8,727 nt of DNA, from the NCBI RefSeq assembly GCF_035946395.1, contig NZ_DASYZI010000108.1, positions 1 through 8,727 on the forward strand, in the 5' to 3' direction. The DNA comes from Actinocrinis sp035946395 (lineage in GTDB: Bacteria > Actinomycetota > Actinomycetes > Streptomycetales > Catenulisporaceae). A program made the translations under genes and the position numbers. The notes under the pieces were generated by a model that ran no database searches, was not told the DNA's origin, and saw only the letters and a program-made list of their open reading frames with translations. Positions within the stretch are counted from its first letter, which is position 1; every line of letters starts with the position of its first letter. This document shows, in pieces, positions 1 through 6,528 of the stretch.

Positions 1-18
1 GCTGAGCCCCGAACAGCG

Positions 19-24
19 AAGGAG
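19..24 (+). promoter_or_regulatory. Shine-Dalgarno of pruA
   Basis: AAGGAG lies four bases before the ATG at 29 and supports that start. The 28 bases upstream are too short to show a promoter. A TGA at 3-5 might be the stop of an upstream gene (proline dehydrogenase is the usual partner), but this cannot be decided from the window. Confidence 0.7.
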
Positions 25-28
25 TGCC

Positions 29-1654
29 ATGGACGCCGTAACGCAGGTCCCCGTCCCCGTCAACGAGCCGGCGCTCGGATACGGTCCGGGCAGTGCCGAG
101 CGCGGCCGCCTGGAGCGTGCCCTCGGCGACCTCGCGGCACAACCCGTGGACCTGACCATGACCATCGGCGGCGCGCAGCGCATGGGTGGTGGCGGCAAGC
201 TGGACGTCGTTCAGCCGCATGACCACCGCGCCGTGCTCGGCACTTTGGCCGAGGCCACCGAGGACGACGCCCGTGCCGCCGTCGACGCCGCGGCCGCCGC
301 GGCGCGGGACTGGCGCGCGCTGTCCTTCGACGACCGCGCCGCGGTCTTCCTCAAGGCGGCCGATCTGCTCGCCGGTCCGTGGCGCGACACCCTCAACGCC
401 GCCACCATGCTCGGCCAGTCCAAGACCGCGCAGCAGGCCGAGATCGACGCCGCCTGCGAACTGATCGACTTCTGGCGCTTCAACACGCACTTCGCCCGGC
501 AGATCCTGGCCGAGCAGCCGGTCTCCGGACCCGGGCAGTGGAACCGCGCCGACCACCGGCCGCTGGAGGGCTTCGTCTACGCGATCACGCCGTTCAACTT
601 CACCGCGATCGCCGGGAACCTGCCCACCGCCCCCGCGCTGATGGGCAACACGGTGCTCTGGAAGCCCTCGCCGACCCAGCAGTACTCCGCGCACTTCCTG
701 ATGCGGCTGCTCGAAGCCGCCGGCCTGCCGCCCGGCGTGATCAACATGGTCACCGGCAGCGGCGTCCCGGTCTCCGAGGTCGTGCTGCGCCACCCGGACC
801 TGGCCGGGATCCACTTCACCGGCTCCACCAGGACGTTCCAGCACCTGTGGCGCACCGTCGGCGAGAACATCGCCGGCTACCGCGGCTACCCGCGCCTGGT
901 CGGCGAGACCGGCGGCAAGGACTTCGTGCTGGTGCACGCCTCCGCCGACCCGCGCGCGGTCAAGACCGCGCTCACCCGCGGCGCCTTCGAGTACCAGGGC
1001 CAGAAGTGCTCGGCCGCCTCGCGTGCCTACCTGCCGCGCGGTCTGTGGAACCGGCTGCGCGACGACCTGCTCGCCGAGGTCGGCGCGCTCACGATGGGAC
1101 CGGTCACCGACCTGTCCAACTTCATGGGCGCGGTCATCGACCGGCGCGCCTTCGACAAGCACAAGGCCGCGATCGACCGGGCACACGCCAACGCGGGCAT
1201 CGACGTCGCGGCCGGTGGAACGTATGACGATACGACCGGGTACTTCGTTCGGCCGACCGTGCTGGTCGGCAGCGATCCGGCCGACGAGATCTTCAGCACC
1301 GAGTACTTCGGCCCGATCCTGTCCGTCTTCGTGTACGACGAACCGGACTTCGAGTCCGTGATGGACCGGATCGACGCTTCGTCGCCCTACGCGCTGACCG
1401 GCGCGATCCTGGCCACCGACCGCTCCGTGGTGGCGCGCGCCACCGACCGGCTGCGCTTCGCCGCGGGCAACTTCTACGTCAACGACAAGCCGACCGGCGC
1501 GGTCGTCGGCCAGCAGCCCTTCGGCGGCGGCCGTGCCTCGGGCACCAACGACAAGGCCGGCTCCGCGCAGAACCTGCTGCGCTGGACCAGCACGCGGGCG
1601 ATCAAGGAGACCTTCGTGCCGCCGACCGAGTACGGCTACCCGCACATGCGATAA
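29..1654 (+). CDS. pruA: L-glutamate gamma-semialdehyde dehydrogenase (1-pyrroline-5-carboxylate dehydrogenase)
   Basis: This 541-residue cytoplasmic enzyme catalyses the second step of proline catabolism: NAD-dependent oxidation of glutamate-gamma-semialdehyde (the open form of pyrroline-5-carboxylate) to glutamate. The aldehyde dehydrogenase fold is complete. PFNF is at 188-191 and WKPSP of the cofactor site at 211-215. FTGST is at 263-267. The general base Glu293 sits in VGETGGKD, and the catalytic Cys327 in GQKCSAASR. The PFGGG motif starts at 498 and is followed by RASGTNDKAG, typical of this subfamily. The C-terminal KETFVPPTEYGYPH also fits stand-alone P5C dehydrogenases, and the length matches the monofunctional family rather than a bifunctional PutA fusion. 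The ATG has an AAGGAG four bases upstream. Proline dehydrogenase would be expected just upstream, outside the window. The gene converges on trxA and is probably unrelated to the urease locus. Confidence 0.95.
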   Translation: MDAVTQVPVPVNEPALGYGPGSAERGRLERALGDLAAQPVDLTMTIGGAQRMGGGGKLDVVQPHDHRAVLGTLAEATEDDARAAVDAAAAAARDWRALSFDDRAAVFLKAADLLAGPWRDTLNAATMLGQSKTAQQAEIDAACELIDFWRFNTHFARQILAEQPVSGPGQWNRADHRPLEGFVYAITPFNFTAIAGNLPTAPALMGNTVLWKPSPTQQYSAHFLMRLLEAAGLPPGVINMVTGSGVPVSEVVLRHPDLAGIHFTGSTRTFQHLWRTVGENIAGYRGYPRLVGETGGKDFVLVHASADPRAVKTALTRGAFEYQGQKCSAASRAYLPRGLWNRLRDDLLAEVGALTMGPVTDLSNFMGAVIDRRAFDKHKAAIDRAHANAGIDVAAGGTYDDTTGYFVRPTVLVGSDPADEIFSTEYFGPILSVFVYDEPDFESVMDRIDASSPYALTGAILATDRSVVARATDRLRFAAGNFYVNDKPTGAVVGQQPFGGGRASGTNDKAGSAQNLLRWTSTRAIKETFVPPTEYGYPHMR

Positions 1655-1701
1655 TCGGACAAAATGGCCTAGATGGGCTATGGGTTCGGTCAATCGCGTG
1701 G

Positions 1702-1733
1702 TTGGCATAGTCGCGCATTGGCATATTCGCACA
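1702..1733. repeat. 16-bp tandem repeat, two copies
   Basis: The unit TTGGCATAGTCGCGCA at 1702-1717 is followed at once by a second copy at 1718-1733 differing at two positions (G to T at position 9, G to A at position 14). It lies in the relatively AT-rich stretch after pruA, directly before and slightly overlapping the outer stem of the terminator-like hairpin. No function can be assigned. Confidence 0.6.
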
Positions 1734-1778
1734 GAAGAGTGGCGCGCGCCGTGATCAGCGTGCGCCACTCGTCTGTGC
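1729..1778 (+). terminator. Long hairpin between convergent pruA and trxA (likely terminator)
   Basis: The inner arms 1737-1749 and 1758-1770 pair over 13 positions, including one G-U wobble (1746 with 1761), around an 8-base loop. After one A/G mismatch (1736/1771) the stem continues for seven more pairs (1729-1735 with 1772-1778). That gives 20 pairs in 21 positions. No T-tract follows on either side, which is common for actinobacterial terminators. It starts about 75 bases after the pruA stop and about 78 bases after the trxA stop on the other strand, so it could serve both. The wobble becomes a C/A mismatch in the minus-strand transcript, so the plus-strand RNA folds slightly better. Confidence 0.7.
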
Positions 1779-1855
1779 TCGGACTATTCGGAACCTGGGG
1801 CGACCTCGCGGCCGGACGTGCGGGCCGGATCGGGCCGGACCGGCACGGTCCTCGG

Positions 1856-2224
1856 TCAGTGCTTCGAGCCGGCGGCTGCGATCTGCTTGCGGACCTCGTC
1901 CATGTCCAGCTCGCGGGCCTTGGAGATCAGCTCCTCAAGCGCCGGGCCGGGGATCGCCCCGGGCTCGGCGTAGACCACGATGCCGTCACGCGCGATCATC
2001 AGCGTGGGGATCGAGCGGATGTTGAACGCTCCGGCCAGGCTCTGCTGCGCGTCGGTGTCCACCTTGCCGAACACGATGTCGGTGTGCTTCTCGGACGCGC
2101 GCTCGTAGATCGGCCCGAAGGTCCGACACGGCCCGCACCACTCGGCCCAGAAGTCCACCAGGGTGATCCCCGGGGAGGACACGGTCTGTTCGAAGTTGTC
2201 CGTGGTCAACACGACGGTCGCCAT
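1856..2224 (-). CDS. trxA: Thioredoxin
   Basis: This is a 122-residue cytoplasmic thiol-disulfide oxidoreductase that reduces protein disulfides and is itself reduced by thioredoxin reductase. The active site WCGPC has Cys30 and Cys33, preceded by VDFWAEW. The cis-proline loop SIPT has Pro73, and FGKVDTD at 52-58 is a typical thioredoxin strand. The protein is somewhat longer than the roughly 105-residue minimal fold because of a charged tail, LDMDEVRKQIAAAGSKH, as seen in several actinobacterial thioredoxins. An in-frame TTG lies one codon upstream of the ATG at 2224. The ATG is preferred because AGGGAG (2231-2236) lies six bases before it but only three before the TTG. No reductase gene is adjacent. 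The upstream promoter has the exact SigR pattern, so induction by disulfide stress is likely. Confidence 0.95.
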   Translation of the reverse strand: MATVVLTTDNFEQTVSSPGITLVDFWAEWCGPCRTFGPIYERASEKHTDIVFGKVDTDAQQSLAGAFNIRSIPTLMIARDGIVVYAEPGAIPGPALEELISKARELDMDEVRKQIAAAGSKH

Positions 2225-2240
2225 CAAATTCTCCCTGTTC

Positions 2241-2250
2241 GGCTATAGCC
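2241..2250. repeat. 10-bp perfect palindrome in the trxA leader
   Basis: GGCTATAGCC is a perfect dyad at 2241-2250. It lies between the predicted SigR start site and the trxA Shine-Dalgarno, so it would be in the 5' untranslated RNA. It could be an operator or simply a chance palindrome; nothing else supports a role. Confidence 0.35.
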
Positions 2251-2261
2251 TCTGACCACCC

Positions 2262-2288
2262 AACATACCCACGCGTCGCGGCATTCCC
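2262..2288 (-). promoter_or_regulatory. SigR-type (sigma-R/SigH family) promoter of trxA
   Basis: Read on the minus strand, GGGAAT (2288-2283) is followed by exactly 18 bases and then GTT (2264-2262). This equals the GGGAAT-N18-GTT pattern of Streptomyces SigR and mycobacterial SigH promoters. Both sigma factors are released by their anti-sigma factors under disulfide stress and are known to drive thioredoxin genes. Transcription should begin around 2256, giving a leader of about 30 bases before the ATG at 2224. The motif match is seen directly; use by SigR is inferred from the match and from the downstream gene. Confidence 0.75.
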
Positions 2289-2324
2289 GCCTCAGTGCAA
2301 TGACATCCCGATACGTGGACGCGT

Positions 2325-2347
2325 CCGGCCGCCAGGGCCTCGGCCGG
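2325..2347 (-). terminator. GC-rich hairpin after ureD
   Basis: CCGGCCG (2325-2331) and CGGCCGG (2341-2347) form a seven-pair all-GC stem with a nine-base loop, beginning six bases after the ureD stop codon. There is no T-tract. Its position at the end of the urease operon and before the trxA promoter fits a T-less actinobacterial terminator. Confidence 0.5.
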
Positions 2348-2353
2348 CAGACC

Positions 2354-3265
2354 TCAGCCGAGCGCCGAGTCGAGTACCCGGGTCAGCGCCAACCCATCCG
2401 CGGCCGCCGCGCTGACCAGTACCGCCGGGCCGGACAGCCGCAGCACGGCGACGGCGATCCCCGGGTCGTCCTGCGACGGGATCTGAGGCAGCGGGATCAG
2501 AGGCAGTGAGATCGCGGGCGGTGAGGTAGCAGGCGGCCGGCCCGGAGGCTGGGGCGGCGTCGTGGTCCGTGACGCCGATGCCTTCGCGGGCTTGGTCGAT
2601 GCGGGATCGGCGGCGGCTCGCAGCGCATCCGCCCAGGCGGGCTCGACTATCAGCATCGTGCCCAGCGCGCGGTGGCCCCCGCTGCCCGAGGGACCGAGCG
2701 AGCCGGGATGCCGTGGCCCCACGGCGATCTCGTGGTCGAGCAGCACACGTCCGTCCCGGATCACCCGCAGCCTGGTGGCCGCCGAACCCGGCTCCTCGTC
2801 GTCCCGGCCGAGCACCAACTCGTCGCGCCAGACGAGGCGGGCGTCGGACGCCAGCTCGACCCGCGTGAAGGTGCGGTGGCGCGCGCCGCGCGCGGCGATC
2901 AGCGGCTGCGGCGACCAGGACAACGCCGCGCCCTCGCCGACCCGGACGTGGATCTCCAGGCTCGACTCGCGCCCGTTCGGCCCCGGCAGCGCCACCGACG
3001 CCGCGACGCTGCGCACCTCAAGCCGCGCCCCCGGGCCGAGGTCGACCGAGCAGCGCAGCTCGTCGCCGCCGAGTGGTCCGGCCGCGCCGCCGACCAGGTG
3101 CACCTGCGCCGGGACGGGTCCGGCCGCGTCGGCCGCGGTCCCGGACTCGGGCGGGCGGCGCTGGCCGGTGCGCCGCAGCAGCAGCGGCGCCTCGCCGGCC
3201 AGCGTGGTCAGCCGCGTCGTGCCGTCGGGCTGGCTGCGGGCGACGATCCGGGCGGAGGCCCTCAC
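2354..3265 (-). CDS. ureD: Urease accessory protein UreD (UreH family)
   Basis: UreD is the scaffold that binds apo-urease first and recruits UreF and UreG for GTP-driven nickel insertion. I recognise the family from the all-beta core: ARLEVRSVAASVALPGPNG at about 80-98, SLEIHVRVGEGAALSWSPQP at 102-121, RTFTRVELASDARLVWRDEL at 131-150, and RLRVIRDGRVLLDHEI at 165-180. The GTG start at 3265 overlaps the ureG stop (GTGA), giving 303 residues. The frame stays open upstream through ureG, but that part is an out-of-frame shadow. The odd part is a Pro/Ser/Thr/Ala-rich segment at about 219-269, partly made of four pentapeptide units. It separates WADAL from the C-terminal strand IAVAVLRLSGPAVLVSA. 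UreD is poorly conserved, so the assignment rests on both motifs and operon position. Confidence 0.9.
   Translation of the reverse strand: MRASARIVARSQPDGTTRLTTLAGEAPLLLRRTGQRRPPESGTAADAAGPVPAQVHLVGGAAGPLGGDELRCSVDLGPGARLEVRSVAASVALPGPNGRESSLEIHVRVGEGAALSWSPQPLIAARGARHRTFTRVELASDARLVWRDELVLGRDDEEPGSAATRLRVIRDGRVLLDHEIAVGPRHPGSLGPSGSGGHRALGTMLIVEPAWADALRAAADPASTKPAKASASRTTTPPQPPGRPPATSPPAISLPLIPLPQIPSQDDPGIAVAVLRLSGPAVLVSAAAADGLALTRVLDSALG
2478..2537 (-). repeat. 15-bp tandem repeat inside ureD, four decaying copies
   Basis: Plus-strand units lie at 2478-2492, 2493-2507, 2508-2522 and 2523-2537. The first reads GGGATCTGAGGCAGC. The second differs from the first at two positions, and the third and fourth are more diverged. 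In the ureD frame they encode four pentapeptides: PPATS, PPAIS, LPLIP and LPQIP. The repeats form the C-terminal half of the proline-rich insert and look like recent slippage-driven growth of a flexible linker. Confidence 0.75.
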
Positions 3266-3984
3266 CGCTGCGCCGCTCCCGCTCCCGTCCCGGCCGTCAG
3301 CCGCCGCTCGGCCAGCAGCTTCCTGATCCAGTCGGCGATCGCGGGCGCACCCGGATGCTCGGCCAGCGAGGTGAACAGCGTCGGGCGCTCGCCCCGCTTG
3401 GCCGCCGCGTCCCGGCGCATCACCTCCAGGTCGGCGTGCACCAGCGGCGCGAGGTCGGTCTTGTTGATCACCAGCAGGTCCGAGCCGGTGATGCCGGGCC
3501 CGCCCTTGCGCGGCACCTTGTCCCCGGCCGCCACGTCGATCACGAAGATCTGCCGGTCGATCAGGCCCTTGCTGAACGTCGCGGTCAGGTTGTCGCCGCC
3601 GCTCTCGATCAGCAGCAGGTCGAGACCCGGGAACGCGGCCTCCAGCGCCGCGGCGGCCTCCAGGTTCGCCGAGATGTCGTCGCGGATCGCCGTGTGCGGG
3701 CAGCAGCCGGTCTCCACCGCGGTGATCCGCCGCGGCTCCAGCACGCCCTGCCGCAGCAGTATCTCCGCGTCCTCGCGGGTGTAAATGTCGTTGGTCACCA
3801 CGGCCAGCGACAGCTCGTCGCGCAGCGCCCGGCACAGTCCCGCGACCAGCGCCGTCTTGCCCGAGCCGACCGGACCGCCGATCCCGATGCGAAACGCCCC
3901 GCCCCGCCTGCCGGCGTCCGGGCCGTGGCCGACTCGGACGCCGGCTCCGGCCGCGCCGGGCTCCAGCGGATGATCACGATGCAA
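3262..3984 (-). CDS. ureG: Urease accessory GTPase UreG
   Basis: UreG is a SIMIBI-class GTPase that binds nickel as a dimer and delivers it to urease through UreF/UreD when GTP is hydrolysed. The 240 residues include the P-loop GPVGSGKT (37-44), NDIYTREDAE (65-74) and the metal-binding CPH (95-97). ESGGDNLTATFS lies at 127-138 and the base-recognition NKTD at 174-177. Residue 94 is also Cys (GCCPH), where Gly or Ala is usual. The start is TTG at 3984: GGGAGG (3999-3994) sits nine bases upstream, there is no in-frame ATG or GTG before the P-loop, and MHRDHP matches the usual actinobacterial N-terminus. It overlaps the end of ureF by 11 bases and ureD by 3, implying translational coupling. The N-terminus has only three histidines (2, 5, 20), so it is not a long nickel-storing His tract. 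Confidence 0.95.
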   Translation of the reverse strand: MHRDHPLEPGAAGAGVRVGHGPDAGRRGGAFRIGIGGPVGSGKTALVAGLCRALRDELSLAVVTNDIYTREDAEILLRQGVLEPRRITAVETGCCPHTAIRDDISANLEAAAALEAAFPGLDLLLIESGGDNLTATFSKGLIDRQIFVIDVAAGDKVPRKGGPGITGSDLLVINKTDLAPLVHADLEVMRRDAAAKRGERPTLFTSLAEHPGAPAIADWIRKLLAERRLTAGTGAGAAQR

Positions 3985-4678
3985 AGAGACGCACCTCCCA
4001 GGTCAGATGGTGTTCGGCGGAGATGTCGAGCAGCGGCGCCCCGGTCGCGGGCAGTTCCTCGGCCGGGCCGCGGGCCGCCTTCGCCGCGGCCGTCGCCACC
4101 TGCTCGACCGTCCCGGCCAGCGACGCGAGGACCGCGGTGACCTCGTCGGGATCGAGGCCGAGCAGCCGCGTCGCGGCACCGGCCGGACCGCTGACCGCGC
4201 CGAGCGCCGCCGCGCAAGCCGTACTACCCGGATCCAGCCCGGCCACCGCCGCCGCGGCGCCGAACGCGACCGGCTGGTGCGGGCCCTGCGGATGCAGCCC
4301 GGCCACCGCTTCGAGCACCACGCTCGGCCAGCCGGCCCGCACCGCGCGGATCAGCTGCCGCCCGAGCCTGCGCGAGACCTCCCGCTGCGCCGGCGACGGC
4401 GTGCGTGCGTCGTACTCCGCGTCCAGCGCCGCCACCGCCTTGGCCTCGAACCCGCCCTCGCCGACGACCACGCCGCCGCTGAGCTCCAGCGCCGCCGCCG
4501 CGGCGAACGCGGCCGACGTGAGCCCGACTCCGGTCAGCCGCCCGAGCAGAAAGGCGCGCAGCGTCTCGGCGTCGTGCACCCGGCCGGCGGCGACGGCCGC
4601 TTCCAGCCCCCCGGAATGCGCATGCGTCCCGGCAGGCAGACGGCTGTCGGCGAGCAGTAGCAGCGGAATCACGCTCAT
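3974..4678 (-). CDS. ureF: Urease accessory protein UreF
   Basis: UreF is an all-helical protein that bridges UreD-bound apo-urease and UreG and helps gate GTP hydrolysis during nickel insertion. The 234 residues show the family signature DSRLPAGTHAHSGGLEAAV at 11-29, TPSPAQREVSRRLGRQLIR at 93-111, HQPVAFG at 134-140, RLLGLDP at 171-177, and a C-terminus AEHHLTWEVRLFAS that docks on partners in known structures. The ATG at 4678 places the conserved LLLLADSRLPAG at the normal distance from the N-terminus, but it has no clear Shine-Dalgarno. An in-frame ATG at 4741 would add 21 residues and is no better supported. The frame is also open further upstream through ureC, which is a shadow. Unlike its neighbours, ureF is set apart by a 125-base gap from ureC and overlaps ureG by 11 bases. 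Confidence 0.93.
   Translation of the reverse strand: MSVIPLLLLADSRLPAGTHAHSGGLEAAVAAGRVHDAETLRAFLLGRLTGVGLTSAAFAAAAALELSGGVVVGEGGFEAKAVAALDAEYDARTPSPAQREVSRRLGRQLIRAVRAGWPSVVLEAVAGLHPQGPHQPVAFGAAAAVAGLDPGSTACAAALGAVSGPAGAATRLLGLDPDEVTAVLASLAGTVEQVATAAAKAARGPAEELPATGAPLLDISAEHHLTWEVRLFAS
3994..3999 (-). promoter_or_regulatory. Shine-Dalgarno that fixes the TTG start of ureG
   Basis: GGGAGG on the minus strand ends nine bases before the TTG at 3984. It lies inside the final codons of ureF. It is the main evidence for translation of ureG from TTG. Confidence 0.7.
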
Positions 4679-4755
4679 CGCAGAGACAGTAGCGGCAATC
4701 GGCCTGCGACCGGCATCGAAGCGTTCATATGACTCGCGCATGACAGACGCGTGCG

Positions 4756-4791
4756 GTCGCACTCCCAGTCGCATTCGATGTCGCATCCGGT
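4756..4791. repeat. Three 12-bp direct repeats in the ureC-ureF gap
   Basis: On the plus strand GTCGCA starts at 4756, 4768 and 4780, exactly 12 bases apart. Each copy continues with C or T and is otherwise only loosely alike (first copy GTCGCACTCCCA). They lie in the 125-base non-coding gap between the ureC stop and the ureF start, the only sizeable gap inside the urease operon. They could be iterated protein-binding sites spaced near one helical turn, or a remnant of coding slippage. No clear promoter or strong terminator hairpin was found in the same gap. Confidence 0.55.
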
Positions 4792-4803
4792 CCGGCGGCG
4801 TGT

Positions 4804-6528
4804 TCAGAACAGAAAGTAACGCTGCGCCATCGGCAGCACCTCGGCCGGCGCGGGCTCGACCACCTCGCCGTCGATGCGCACCGTGAAGGAGTCCGGCTCC
4901 ACCTCGATCCGGGGCAGCGCCGTGTTCTCCGGCAGGTCCCGCTTCGTCAGGCTCCTGACGTCGCGCTGCGCCACCAGGCGGCGGCGTACGTCGAGCCGCT
5001 CGGCCAGCCCGCCCTCCAGCGCCGCGCCGGCGACGAAGGCGAGCGAGGTGGCCGGTGCCGCCGCCCCGTACGCGCCGAACATCGGGCGGGGCAGCACCGG
5101 CTGCGGAGTCGGGATCGAGGCGTTCGCGTCGCCCATCGCGGCCCACGCGATCGCGCCGCCCTTCAGCACCAGGGCCGGGCGCACCCCGAAGAAGGCCGGC
5201 TCCCACAGCACCAGATCGGCGAGCTTGCCCGGCTCGACCGAGCCGATCTCGCCGTCCATGCCGTGCGCGACCGCCGGGGCGATCGTGTACTTCGCCACGT
5301 ACCGGCGCGCCCGGTGGTTGTCGGCCGCGCCGTCGCCGGGCAGCGCGCCGCGCCGCGTCTTCATCACGTGCGCGGTCTGCCAGGTGCGCAGGACCACCTC
5401 GCCGATGCGGCCCATCGCCTGCGCGTCCGAGCCGATCATGGAGATCGCGCCGAGATCGTGCAGGATGTCCTCGGCCGCGATGGTGGTCGGCCGGATCCGC
5501 GACTCGGCGAACGCCAGGTCCTCGGGCACCGTGGGATTCAGATGGTGGCAGACCATCAGCATGTCGAGATGCTCGTCGATCGTGTTGACCGTGTGCGGCC
5601 TGGTCGGGTTGGTGGACGACGGCAGGAAGTTCGCCAGTCCCGCCACCGTGATGATGTCGGGGGCGTGGCCGCCGCCCGCGCCCTCGGTGTGGTACGCGTG
5701 GATGGTGCGCCCGGCGACCGCCGCGATCGTGTCCTCGACGAACCCTGCTTCGTTCAGCGTGTCCGTGTGGATCGCGACCTGCGCGCCCGACGCGTCCGCG
5801 ACACGCAGGCAGGTGTCGATCGCCGCGGGGGTCGCGCCCCAGTCCTCGTGGATCTTGAATCCGGCGGCCCCTGCGCGCAGCTGCTCCCAGAGCGCTTCCT
5901 CGTTGGTCGAGTTCCCCTTGCCCAGCAACGCGAAGTTCACCGGCCACGGGTCCAGGGCCTCGAACATCCGGGCCAGGTGCCAGGCCCCGGGCGTCACCGT
6001 GGTCGCCTTCGTGCCCTCGGCCGGGCCGGTGCCGCCGCCGATCAGGGTCGTGACACCGGAGCCGAGCGCCTCCTGGACCGACTGCGGACAGATGAGGTGT
6101 ACGTGCCCGTCGATCGCCCCGGCCGTCAGGATCCTGCCGTTGCCGGAGATCACCTCGGTGGACGGCCCGATCACCAGCAGCGGGTGCACGCCGTCCATCG
6201 TGTCGGGATTCCCGGCCTTGCCGAGCGCGACGATCCGGCCGTCGCGGATGCCGACGTCCGCCTTCACCACGCCCCAGTGGTCGAGCACGATCGCACCGGT
6301 GATGACGGTGTCAGGGGTACCAGGCACGCCCTCGCGCCCGACCCGCGTGGCGTGCGCCATGCCCATCGACTCGCGGATCACCTTCCCGCCGCCGAACACG
6401 GCCTCGTCGCCGCCGGCGCAGCGGTCTTCTTCGATCTCGATGAACAGGTTCGTGTCGGCCAGCCGGACCCGGTCGCCCGCCGTCGGGCCGTAGAGCGCCG
6501 CGTACCGCTCCCGGGAGATCTCAGCCAT
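4804..6528 (-). CDS. ureC: Urease subunit alpha (catalytic subunit)
   Basis: This is the 574-residue catalytic subunit of nickel urease, which hydrolyses urea to ammonia and carbamate. All residues known from the Klebsiella enzyme are present with a constant offset of +8. His142 and His144 lie in DGHVH and the lysine to be carbamylated is Lys225 in GFKIHEDWG. His227, His254 (IHTDTLNE) and His280 follow. Cys327 and His328 are on the mobile flap (MVCHHL), with Arg344 and Asp368 (GSDAQAMGR). The C-terminus RYFLF and the length are typical, so the enzyme should be active. The ATG at 6528 has GGAAGG eight bases upstream and overlaps the ureB stop by eight bases. It assembles with UreA and UreB, usually as an (ABC)3 trimer in this arrangement. 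Confidence 0.98.
   Translation of the reverse strand: MAEISRERYAALYGPTAGDRVRLADTNLFIEIEEDRCAGGDEAVFGGGKVIRESMGMAHATRVGREGVPGTPDTVITGAIVLDHWGVVKADVGIRDGRIVALGKAGNPDTMDGVHPLLVIGPSTEVISGNGRILTAGAIDGHVHLICPQSVQEALGSGVTTLIGGGTGPAEGTKATTVTPGAWHLARMFEALDPWPVNFALLGKGNSTNEEALWEQLRAGAAGFKIHEDWGATPAAIDTCLRVADASGAQVAIHTDTLNEAGFVEDTIAAVAGRTIHAYHTEGAGGGHAPDIITVAGLANFLPSSTNPTRPHTVNTIDEHLDMLMVCHHLNPTVPEDLAFAESRIRPTTIAAEDILHDLGAISMIGSDAQAMGRIGEVVLRTWQTAHVMKTRRGALPGDGAADNHRARRYVAKYTIAPAVAHGMDGEIGSVEPGKLADLVLWEPAFFGVRPALVLKGGAIAWAAMGDANASIPTPQPVLPRPMFGAYGAAAPATSLAFVAGAALEGGLAERLDVRRRLVAQRDVRSLTKRDLPENTALPRIEVEPDSFTVRIDGEVVEPAPAEVLPMAQRYFLF

Noticed and set aside
379..1227. A 282-residue plus-strand frame within pruA
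   Set aside because: It is an Arg/Ala/Pro-rich +1 shadow of pruA with no domain and no credible ribosome-binding site.
1673..2248. A 191-residue plus-strand frame through the terminator and opposite trxA
   Set aside because: It crosses the hairpin and is antisense to a clear thioredoxin; there is no Shine-Dalgarno or motif.
3266..3835. Upstream extension of the ureD reading frame, giving a 493-residue protein
   Set aside because: This stretch is an Arg/Gly/Ala-rich out-of-frame reading of ureG. UreD homology begins only after the GTG at 3265, which overlaps the ureG stop.
2562..4140. Plus-strand open frames opposite ureD and ureG
   Set aside because: Their composition is typical of high-GC antisense shadows, and the opposite strand encodes conserved proteins.
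4756..4791. CRISPR-like array
   Set aside because: The three 12-bp units are contiguous, with no unique spacers and no cas genes nearby.
4679..5947. Upstream extension of the ureF frame through the gap and ureC, giving a 657-residue fusion
   Set aside because: The added part is a low-complexity shadow of ureC in another frame, and the conserved UreF N-terminus starts at 4678.
4874..6493. Long plus-strand open frames opposite ureC (such as 539 and 431 residues)
   Set aside because: These are antisense frames made by GC-biased codon use. They are rich in Arg/Ser/Pro, show no recognisable motifs and lie entirely within the well-supported ureC.
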